DNA of 15,406 nt, taken from contig DAPT01000130.1 in the NCBI GenBank assembly GCA_002502215.1, positions 1 through 15,406 of the forward strand, read 5' to 3'. Of the stretch, positions 1 to 7,000 are shown one piece after another. This DNA is from Euryarchaeota archaeon UBA124. Lineage in GTDB: Archaea; Thermoplasmatota; Poseidoniia; Poseidoniales; Poseidoniaceae. The position numbers and the translations under genes are program-made. Numbering within the stretch: the first letter of the stretch is position 1; the number at the start of each line of letters is the position of its first letter. Below the pieces are notes generated by a model. It was not told the DNA's origin. It did no database searches and saw nothing but the letters and a program-made list of their open reading frames with translations.

Positions 1-327
1 ACATTGGTCATCAGCATCAGCGACTCCATCACCGTCAGTGTCAGTCTCTGCAACTACTTCGCAACCAGTTGCGTCAACAGTCGTATCTATTGGTGTTGTT
101 GGACACAGATCAACATCATCCATGACACCATCGCCATCACCGTCCAACTGATTATCAGCACAACCATCTAAATCTACATTTAATCCAAGATCGGTCTCCG
201 GACAAAGATCATCACTGTCCAAAACAGCGTCGTTATCTGTGTCAATTTGTTCATCGATATCGGTACATCCAGCAAGGGAGGCCGTCATCATCATCAACGC
301 AAAAAGAAGTGTTCGCAAATTCTTCAT
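1..327 (-). CDS. Secreted lipoprotein with Asp-rich calcium-binding repeats (3' end cut off by window)
   Basis: The first 109 codons are visible and the gene runs off the left edge. The N-terminus is a classic lipoprotein signal: MKNLR, then a hydrophobic stretch of Leu/Met/Ala (residues 6-17), then the lipobox L18-A19-G20-C21. The mature protein should therefore be lipid-anchored at Cys21 on the outer face of the membrane. From residue 30 on it consists of thrombospondin-type-3-like repeats with DTDND, DGDGDG and DTDGDGVADADD cores alternating with CP and GC pairs, a pattern known to bind calcium and form extended stalks. No catalytic domain is visible in the part present. An in-frame ATG at 345 would add six residues (MRRGYV) before the signal; 327 is preferred because the signal peptide is then of normal length. 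It is divergent from the cold shock gene. Its function cannot be told from this fragment. Confidence 0.85.
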   Translation of the reverse strand, partial: MKNLRTLLFALMMMTASLAGCTDIDEQIDTDNDAVLDSDDLCPETDLGLNVDLDGCADNQLDGDGDGVMDDVDLCPTTPIDTTVDATGCEVVAETDTDGDGVADADDQC

Positions 328-363
328 AACATACCCACGCCTCATAAAGTAAATGAATACAAT

Positions 364-401
364 GGGACCCCTTGTACTCATGTACGTGTACAACGGTACC
401 C
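364..401. promoter_or_regulatory. 38-bp imperfect palindrome, possible operator between divergent genes
   Basis: The left arm GGGACCCCTTGTAC (364-377) pairs with the right arm GTACAACGGTACCC (388-401) at 11 of 14 positions, and the inner six (TTGTAC/GTACAA) pair perfectly. The 10-nt spacer holds another GTAC, so GTAC occurs four times in 26 bases. It lies in the 215-bp gap between the divergent lipoprotein and cold shock genes, about 40 bp upstream of the lipoprotein start and 140 bp upstream of the cold shock start. It could be an operator for a dimeric regulator or, if transcribed, a hairpin in the lipoprotein leader. The symmetry is seen in the sequence; the role is a guess. Confidence 0.4.
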
Positions 402-542
402 TATGCTAAGCGATAAGCGGTATGAGAATCCTGTTAACAGAAATTGAATTGCAACCCGCGTTTTGAGAAAACATACCAAACTGATTCTTTTACCTGATTT
501 GGAATGCATGACTCTAATTACAATGAAAATTTGAGTGTGTTC

Positions 543-734
543 ATGCCAACAGGTACAGTAAAGTGGTTTAATCGACTGAAAGGCTTTGGATTTATCGAAC
601 AAACAGAGGGAGAAGACCTCTTCGTTCACAAGTCCCAAGTGACTGGTGAAATTCGAGATGGAGACTCAGTCGAGTTTGAGGTCGGTGAAGGACCTAAAGG
701 CCCAAACGCAATCAATGTTCGTAAAACCGAATAA
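543..734 (+). CDS. Cold shock domain protein (CspA family)
   Basis: This 63-residue single-domain protein has the length and layout of bacterial CspA: MPTGTVKWFN at the start, RNP-1 (KGFGFIE, about residues 13-19), RNP-2 (DLFVHKS, about 26-32) and a closing beta strand (EGPKGPNAINVR). Such proteins are five-stranded OB folds that bind single-stranded RNA or DNA and melt RNA structure in the cytoplasm. An upstream in-frame ATG at 504 would add 13 polar residues that do not belong to the family, so 543 is chosen. No strong Shine-Dalgarno is visible (TTGAGTGTG precedes the start). Csp genes are scattered among archaea and are generally regarded as acquired from bacteria. The gene stands alone, divergent from the lipoprotein and convergent with the tRNA-Asn. 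The family call is very secure. Confidence 0.95.
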   Translation: MPTGTVKWFNRLKGFGFIEQTEGEDLFVHKSQVTGEIRDGDSVEFEVGEGPKGPNAINVRKTE

Positions 735-940
735 CTTAGCGCACAAACCACTGATCAGCTTAATCGAATTAGAGGGCTCTGTGCGGGTTTTAGCCTAGCA
801 CTTAGCGTCCGGTTTTGAGTTTCTCTCTCCGCTTGAAATAGATATACAAATCGCGAAGGCGGCTTTTGGTCCAAGTAGAAGCAAAATAACACACTGCAAA
901 CTGTTTCTGAAACCAAATACTGTCTGGTATCGCATTTAGT

Positions 941-946
941 AAAAAA
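941..946 (-). terminator. Oligo-T terminator after tRNA-Asn
   Basis: Read on the minus strand, the tRNA is followed by TA and then six T residues. A T-run without a required hairpin is the usual archaeal termination signal, and its position immediately behind the tRNA 3' end fits. Confidence 0.55.
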
Positions 947-948
947 TA

Positions 949-1021
949 CGCCGATTGTGGGGCTCGAACCCACGACCTTGGGATTAACAGTCCCACGCTC
1001 CACCAGCTAAGCTAAATCGGC
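949..1021 (-). tRNA. tRNA-Asn (anticodon GTT)
   Basis: All four arms fold. The acceptor GCCGATT pairs with AATCGGC; the D stem is GCTT/GAGC; the anticodon stem TGGGA/TCCCA encloses the loop CTGTTAA with anticodon GTT (plus-strand 986-988); the T stem GTGGG/CCCAC encloses TTCGAGC. The discriminator base is G, as expected for tRNA-Asn. The 3' CCA is not encoded (TAT follows), so it must be added after transcription. There is no intron. It lies 43 nt downstream of the thymidine phosphorylase stop codon on the same strand. Confidence 0.96.
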
Positions 1022-1042
1022 GAGTTTGTCCACTAACATCTC

Positions 1043-1050
1043 CTTTATGA
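1043..1050 (-). promoter_or_regulatory. Candidate archaeal TATA box for tRNA-Asn
   Basis: The minus strand reads TCATAAAG, centred about 26 nt upstream of the first tRNA base, which is the normal TATA distance for an archaeal promoter. It overlaps a small hairpin (TGATGG-AAG-CCATCA, 1048-1062) at the 3' end of the phosphorylase gene. The call rests on position and base composition only. Confidence 0.4.
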
Positions 1051-1064
1051 TGGCTTCCATCAAT

Positions 1065-2336
1065 TCAAGTCGTAGAGCAGTCTGAAATTGCTACTGTTTC
1101 AAGAATTCTTGAACTTGTAGCGACCTGGTAATCGGATATCGTAATCGAATTCTTAAGTCGTTGAATCAACTGTACATCGATGCCAAATGGACCATCCATC
1201 GTAAGAATTGCATCCCCTTCCTCGATTTTTGATCCGATGTGATGATGGATTTTGATGCCGATTCCATGGTGAATCTCTGCTCCTTGGACTGATCGTCCAG
1301 CACCGGCCTCACAGAGAACTTGACCGATTGCAAGGGCATCTAAATCTGCGATAAATCCTGATTGCTCAGCTTGCAGCGTGTATTGTTGTGGAGCACGTTG
1401 CAAAACGCTCCACGGATCATCAATCAGTTGCTGAGCAATGGAAGAATCAACACCCTGACGCTCGAGCATTGCTTTGAATTCGTCAAGGGCTGAACCGTTC
1501 AAAATGACTTCTGTAATGTCGAATCCCAGTGCATTGGCTTGCGCATGTACCAGTTCCATGGTATCATGAGGACCAGCGCCTTTCAGACAATCGATGGTTT
1601 CAACAATTTCATGACTGTTTCCAAGCATGCAGCCGATTGGATGATCCATTTGCGTAAGTTGCGCAACTACTTCGATTCCAAGTTCTGTTCCAACCCGAAC
1701 CATTGATTCAGCGAGTGCTCGAGCATCCTCGGAGTGCTGCATAAATGCGGCTCTTCCAAATTTGACATCGAGGACGAGCGATTGGATTCCCTCTGCAGCC
1801 TTTTTTGAAAGAATTGATGCCGTAATCAATCCAATGCAGGGAACCGTGGCTGTTACATCTCGAATCGCATAAAGAATGGAGTCTGTTGGTGCAATTTCGG
1901 GGGTTTGTCGAGAAATGAAGCATGGGTTTTTGATCATTTCTTCAATCGTCAATCCGGTGTTAAATCCGGGTATGGATTCCAATTTGTCGATGGTTCCTCC
2001 CGTGTGTGCCAATCCCCTGCCTGCGAGCATTGGAACGATGGCACCACACGCGCGCAATGCAGGAGCGAGGATGAGGCTCATTTTGTCACCTACTCCACCG
2101 GTTGAGTGCTTGTCGACTGCATCGTCCTGTTTGGGGAGGCATTCACCTTTCTCAAGCATGGCTTTGGTGAGATAGGTTGTTTCTTGAGCATTTAGTCCGT
2201 TGATTTGACACGCCATTAGGAATGCTCCAATTTGTTCATTGGGAATCTGATGGAGATGATGGATGAACCATTCGATTTCATTCTGCTCGAGTGCATGCCC
2301 ATCTCGCTTTTTTGCGAGCAATCTCGGAATGTGCAT
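1065..2336 (-). CDS. deoA: Thymidine / pyrimidine-nucleoside phosphorylase
   Basis: It splits thymidine (or other pyrimidine nucleosides) with phosphate into the base and (deoxy)ribose-1-phosphate in cytoplasmic salvage. At 423 residues it matches the bacterial and animal enzymes. Landmarks are the phosphate-binding segment KHSTGGVGDK (residues 76-85), AGRGLAHTGGTIDKLESIPGF (105-125, here given by its ends), R159 in YAIRDVTAT, S174 and K178 in ITASILSKK, and DVKFG (190-194). H77, R159, S174 and K178 line up with E. coli TP His85, Arg171, Ser186 and Lys190. The archaeal AMP phosphorylases carry an extra N-terminal domain of about 80 residues; this protein lacks it, so it is the bacterial/animal type. 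The start is ATG 2336, with GAGG ten nt upstream; a TTG at 2345 lies too close to that site. The oxygenase stop codon is 5 nt upstream, so translation is probably coupled. Thymidine versus uridine preference cannot be read from the sequence. Confidence 0.93.
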   Translation of the reverse strand: MHIPRLLAKKRDGHALEQNEIEWFIHHLHQIPNEQIGAFLMACQINGLNAQETTYLTKAMLEKGECLPKQDDAVDKHSTGGVGDKMSLILAPALRACGAIVPMLAGRGLAHTGGTIDKLESIPGFNTGLTIEEMIKNPCFISRQTPEIAPTDSILYAIRDVTATVPCIGLITASILSKKAAEGIQSLVLDVKFGRAAFMQHSEDARALAESMVRVGTELGIEVVAQLTQMDHPIGCMLGNSHEIVETIDCLKGAGPHDTMELVHAQANALGFDITEVILNGSALDEFKAMLERQGVDSSIAQQLIDDPWSVLQRAPQQYTLQAEQSGFIADLDALAIGQVLCEAGAGRSVQGAEIHHGIGIKIHHHIGSKIEEGDAILTMDGPFGIDVQLIQRLKNSITISDYQVATSSRILETVAISDCSTT

Positions 2337-2341
2337 CGCAA

Positions 2342-3304
2342 TCAATCCTCATGAACCGAAGCCAAACCAATTTCAGCAAGGCGTTGATGAAGATATTCGC
2401 CTGCTGTGATTGCAGGGAAATCTGCCAAACCACTGGTCTGTTCGATGTACTCAGGACGCGGAGAAAGATCAATTTCATTTCGTGGATGAACAAACATTGG
2501 CATTGAGAACCGCCGTTGTGTTGGATCTCCTGGATTAACGACGCGATGCGTCGTCGATTTGAACAACCCATTGGTCAGATTCTGAATCATATCACCCGAG
2601 TCGACAATGATTTGTTCATGATTTCCTTCTACATCAATCCAGGTTCCATCATGGTCCATCACTTGAAGGCCTGCAGCGGTTGCAGTCATGAGAAGTGTGA
2701 TGAAATTGATGTCCTCATGAGCAGCGGAACGAACGGCTCCTTCTGGTGTCGATGAATCGAGCGGTGGATAGTGAATAATTCGCATGATTGTGTTCCCTTT
2801 ACTCGCCATTTCGGGCAACCAATTCTCGTTTTTTCCGAGGTAAATACTGCAAGCTGAAAGCAGTTGATTTGAGATGGCTTCCATTTTATTGTACAACGCA
2901 TCGACTTTTTGTTCAAACAATGGGGTGTGCTTGTCAGGCCAGATGTTCATTGGATACTTGATATCGGTTTCACTCCCTTGTTGACCACGTCCTGTTTGCC
3001 AGAACTCTTTCAGATCCGGTGCAGGATTGTCCTTTGCGTGCTCAACGCCAAACGCAGTGTATCCTCTTTGGTGTGAAATCTCAGGTTTAGCGTACAAGTG
3101 CTTCACTGCGTCATCGAGCATAAAAAAAGACTCAGCTTCCTCGTATGTCTCTTCGATTAAGGACAAATCAATCCCGTGGTTTGTGAGTGCAAAGAAGCCA
3201 ATGTCGGCAAGCGAATCTCCGACTATTTGGATAAATGACTGGACGCGATGTTCCTCTCCCGACAGAAAATCACTGAGATCAGCGACTGGCAATGGGCGAG
3301 TCAA
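2342..3304 (-). CDS. 2-oxoglutarate/Fe(II)-dependent oxygenase, isopenicillin-N-synthase family
   Basis: This 320-residue cytoplasmic oxygenase has the two family domains. The N-terminal one (about 1-125) has PLPVADLSDF and GFFALTNHGI. The C-terminal double-stranded beta-helix holds the iron ligands H196 and D198 (AAHEDINFITLL) and H253 (STTHRVVNP), plus the R265-x-S267 pair (RRFSMP) that in most members grips the 2-oxoglutarate carboxylate. All key residues are present, so it should be active. The substrate is unknown; relatives desaturate, hydroxylate or cyclise small molecules. I place the start at TTG 3304 because AGGTGAT sits exactly 3 nt before it, the same spacing as the permease gene of this operon. 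A TTG at 3334 would add ten residues (MQNYEIPGDS), overlap the previous gene by 26 nt and has no ribosome site. It sits between the Bax-inhibitor and phosphorylase genes with near-zero spacing. Confidence 0.9.
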   Translation of the reverse strand: MTRPLPVADLSDFLSGEEHRVQSFIQIVGDSLADIGFFALTNHGIDLSLIEETYEEAESFFMLDDAVKHLYAKPEISHQRGYTAFGVEHAKDNPAPDLKEFWQTGRGQQGSETDIKYPMNIWPDKHTPLFEQKVDALYNKMEAISNQLLSACSIYLGKNENWLPEMASKGNTIMRIIHYPPLDSSTPEGAVRSAAHEDINFITLLMTATAAGLQVMDHDGTWIDVEGNHEQIIVDSGDMIQNLTNGLFKSTTHRVVNPGDPTQRRFSMPMFVHPRNEIDLSPRPEYIEQTSGLADFPAITAGEYLHQRLAEIGLASVHED

Positions 3305-3307
3305 CGA

Positions 3308-3314
3308 ATCACCT
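3308..3314 (-). promoter_or_regulatory. Ribosome binding site AGGTGAT deciding the TTG start of the oxygenase
   Basis: The minus-strand AGGTGAT is a perfect complement to the ATCACCT at the 3' tail of 16S rRNA. It lies 3 nt before TTG 3304 and contains the TGA stop (3311-3309) of the Bax-inhibitor gene, so a terminating ribosome stands on the site. The same seven bases with the same 3-nt spacer precede the permease gene. Confidence 0.65.
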
Positions 3315-4049
3315 GGAATCTCGTAGTTTTGCAATCAAGCGCAGCATTTCGAAGTACAACCAGATGACGGTGACCATGACGCCGAAGGCGCCCCACCACT
3401 CTTGTTGTTTTGGAGCACCCATGCGAACACCGGCATCGATCATCCCGAAATTCGAAATGAGCATCATCGATGCAACAACGATGATGAACACACTGATTCC
3501 AATTCCAATTGGCCCAGACGAGTGGAGGAATGGAATTGTCCAAGGGGTGAGGAAGATGAGGAATACATTGATCATGTAAACCAAGAAAATGGAACCTGCA
3601 AGCGTAAACACGATTTTGTTAAACGTTGGTGTTGGTCGAAGAATTCCAACCGAGTAAATCGTAAGCATGCATGCAACAACTGCGAAGGTAGCAAGACCGG
3701 CTTGGATTGCGATTCCTGGATACATGATCTCGAAAACCAATGTTAGCGGCCCAATAAAGAGCCCTTCAAGCGTTGCATATGCCATTACAAATCCAACCGG
3801 CTCTGCGGGTCGAGAAAACATGAGATAGATTCCCATTCCCATGGTGCCAAACATACCAAGCAACATCATCGGATAGAGAAGCCCGGGCATGATGAAGCCA
3901 AGAGCGACTGAACCAACGGCGCTTAACGTTGCAAGCCCAAAGAGAATCGCAATTTTTTGCAATGTGCCTTCAAACGTCATGCGGTCGTAACCTTGAATCG
4001 AATTCCAAAATTTCGGCTGGAAGACTGGATTCGTCGAGTTGTATGCCAT
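3309..4049 (-). CDS. Bax inhibitor-1 / YccA-like seven-TM membrane protein
   Basis: The 246-residue integral membrane protein opens with the soluble head MAYNSTNPVFQPKFWN and YDRMTFEGTLQKIAIL. This resembles the actinobacterial branch of the Bax-inhibitor-1 family (NPVF..., MT..., then helix 1). Seven hydrophobic segments are seen at roughly 32-53, 57-77, 86-108, 113-134, 147-168, 179-200 and 219-241. The C-terminal stretch NFGMIDAGVRMGAPKQQEWWGAFG, around residues 200-223, is the most family-like part, with the conserved Asp at 205. Studied relatives (BI-1, bacterial YetJ) are pH-gated calcium-leak channels; whether this one conducts calcium is not known. The start is ATG 4049 with AAGGA about 6 nt upstream; extending in frame to 4202 would only translate part of the previous gene in another frame. 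It follows the giant surface protein by 40 nt. Confidence 0.88.
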   Translation of the reverse strand: MAYNSTNPVFQPKFWNSIQGYDRMTFEGTLQKIAILFGLATLSAVGSVALGFIMPGLLYPMMLLGMFGTMGMGIYLMFSRPAEPVGFVMAYATLEGLFIGPLTLVFEIMYPGIAIQAGLATFAVVACMLTIYSVGILRPTPTFNKIVFTLAGSIFLVYMINVFLIFLTPWTIPFLHSSGPIGIGISVFIIVVASMMLISNFGMIDAGVRMGAPKQQEWWGAFGVMVTVIWLYFEMLRLIAKLRDSR

Positions 4050-4089
4050 GACAGTCCTTAGAGCCGGTCCTTTGTGAAGGTTACGCGAG

Positions 4090-7000
4090 TCATCCTTGTT
4101 CAGCGACCTGTTGTTGATAGTATTCTTCCAACTGGTCCAACGTCCAACCGTGGTCAAGATATTGCTGCAACATCGTCTCATCCCAACCCGGGAATCGCCC
4201 AAGCTCCTTTGTCAGTGGTGATGTCGTATCCTCATTTCGTCCGTCCAACACGGGTTGTTCCCATTGTGCATCGGTACCAACAACATCGTCAATGTGTTGA
4301 TCGGTGACCAAATCCTTTCTGGCTTCGTTTTCCTTGCGAGATTGGACAATGCCGTACACCGCTCCGATAAGCAGAAGGAGGCCTCCAACCATCAGTAGGA
4401 GCATGAAGGTCTCTCCGAACCCTTCCTCCGCCTCTCCACTTGCATCACCTGCTTTCTGATTTCGCTGATCGGATGAACAACCTGTCACGTCGGTTGGAGT
4501 GTTTTCAGGTGTATTCGGACATTCATCATTCGAATTAAGTACGCCGTCTCCGTCATTATCGGTAGTTGGCTCGTCCGATTGGTTGTCGTTTGTATCAACA
4601 GGCTCGACACCCCCGAGGTCACAACCCAAGGCGTCCGCTTCGTTGATTCCATCTCCATCGGCATCGGCCAGATTGATTGCGTCGTGCGGCGACACATCTT
4701 CCACTGAGGGGTCGAGAGCAGTAGCTTGTGCCCAACTTACCTCGACTGCGTCGGGAATGCAATCACCATCAGTATCCGAGTTGAATGGGTGACCGCCAAG
4801 CGTGTATTCATCCAAGTTGGTAAGACCATCATTGTCGTTGTCAGCTTCGGCTTCCAAGACACCATTGTGCATCGAAACAGTTCGATTTAGCCCGAAATTG
4901 ACCTCAAAAATGTCTGGCATGCCATCGTTGTCTGTGTCGGTCACATTGTCGAGTCGGTTCCAATCAGCATACCACGAGTCAATATACGGTGCTGCAACTT
5001 CGGTGGAAGTAACGATGAGACCCATCTCACGATTACGAACCATCGCTGAATCACCCCAGTTGATGCTGGAGATAAGAACGGACTCACCATCGACGATAGC
5101 GCCTTTGTTGTGGAGTTTCATGACATCATCATCTTCACTCATGATGATCGCTGAAGCGTCCCATCCATTGGTAATGTTCCAGTCGTTGTTGATGCGGTCT
5201 ACAACATCTTGGATGTCTTCATCCAAATAGGCACCGTTGATGATCAAACGGATTGACACACCCTCCATCGCAGCTTCCTCGAGAGCAGAAATGACGGGAT
5301 TTTCCCCCCAACCCCACTTCCAGTTAAGGTCGAGGTATTGCAAGGAGAGGAGAATTTCATCTTCAGCTGATTGAATCATTTTAGTTAATCCATCGACGCA
5401 ATCATCAGGACACGTCAACAACTGTCCGCTGTATGTTCCGCTGTAGACCTGTGCTGTGGTTTGCTGGATGATTTGAGCATCAGGAATAACGTAGGAATTT
5501 GTTGGAGGAATTGTTGAAACAGGTTGCACATACAATGAACCCTCATCAAAGGCCATCTTCATTTTCACATTGTTTGCAAGTTGTTGGCTGTCGACGATGA
5601 TTCCCCAATCTCTGTTGCCTCTGTCACCATCGTACGGGAGCGATGAAGGCTTCCAATTTCCAGAGCCAATCCATACCGATGCATCGTCCCGAACGGCGAC
5701 TTTGGCGTGCAAGTAGAGATACGGATCATCACCGGTTCCACCGAACCAATGCACACTCAGACCCGCTTCCTTGAGGGTGTAAGCGTAGGCCTCCTGTGCT
5801 TGCTTGTCGTTGGATTTCCACCACTCCTCGGGTTCGTTGAGTACAACAACAACATCAACACCACGGTTGTGTGCATTGACCAGTGCTTGCGTCAATTCAC
5901 TCGATTGCAGAATGTACAAATGGAGGTGCAGGGATGTTTGGGCCCCATCAATCCAATTCATCAAATCCATCAGCCCATGTTCTGGAGCAATGAGCGGTGT
6001 AATTGATGTTGCATCATCGAATCCCAATTCTCCGCAGAAATCACTCGCACCCAATCGTCCCCAGCGTTGGTGCCAGTCGATGGACTGATTCGTATCGGTC
6101 ATCACTCCACATCCGTCGCCACGGTAGAGAATGAGATTGTCAATTCCACTTACTGGCTCTGAAAGAGAGACTCCACTCCAACCTTCGCTTTCCACGGGGC
6201 CATTTTTGTAAACAATCGTGTCGGAGACCATCCCTGTTGGGTGGATCAACTGCAATGCCATCCCGCTATCGAGAAGGTAAATTGGATTCTCCATCACCAT
6301 ATCCATGTCAACGATTTCACCGTCTTCGAACAATTCCAATGCTGACACATCGTTTGACAGCTTCACCGATGAGGAAGCGTTCAATTGCAAGTTCGTAATG
6401 TCGGATTCAAAGGACGTTCCATCGGAAGCAATTCTTCGTACGGACCACCCATTGAGAACAGCGTTTTCATCTCCTATATTTGTTAATTCAAAGAATTCCA
6501 GTTCCGTCGAAATCGATGAAACGCCATCCCACATGATGGAACTGAATTTGATGTCATCGAGTGAAGCCATCATTGTTGCATCTGGTTCAGGTGAACCCGG
6601 TGTTGGCCACATGAATTCGAGCCATTCGGCGTTGGTTGCATTGTACCCATAGGTTGCGCAATTCGTGCTGAGTGATGAAGCCGGAGGGGCGATGGTTAGG
6701 ACAAGTTCTCCGTCTGGATTCAATAGATTCATGGTGCTGACATCTTCCAAATTTGGACCAAAGATGTCGTGTTGTAATTCCACAACAACACGGTCCATTG
6801 GAGCAAGAATTGTATCATTTGACGTCAACTCCCAAAGCATGCTAGCGTCGATGAATTGGCGTCCCATGAGTGGGTTCGAGGTGTAATCCGCACCCAATAT
6901 CCAACGACTCAAATTTACATCAGAGACACCAGTGTTGTACAACTCAATCCAATCGGCTGCAGGTTGAAACGATGGTAAATCACACGAGGTTGCGATTTCA

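Noticed and set aside
460..472. Symmetry GTTTT-GAG-AAAAC upstream of the cold shock gene
   Set aside because: Short and AT-rich; may be a regulator site but too common to call.
378..638. Minus-strand frame of 86 codons across the cold shock gene
   Set aside because: Antisense shadow of the cold shock gene and its upstream spacer.
735..940. 206-bp stretch between the cold shock gene and the tRNA terminator
   Set aside because: Checked for a small RNA or gene: only short T-runs and a weak TTGG-T-CCAA symmetry were seen, nothing to support a feature.
755..1003. Minus-strand open frame of 82 codons (and a second at 802-996)
   Set aside because: It overlaps the tRNA-Asn and its peptide is largely tRNA sequence read as protein; no family resemblance.
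4477..4941. Possible DNA tandem repeat or CRISPR-like array
   Set aside because: No constant repeat length or identical units at DNA level; the pattern is explained by Asp/Gly codons.
4802..5230. Plus-strand frame of 142 codons
   Set aside because: Ser-rich antisense shadow of the PLD region; the opposite strand carries the HKD motif.
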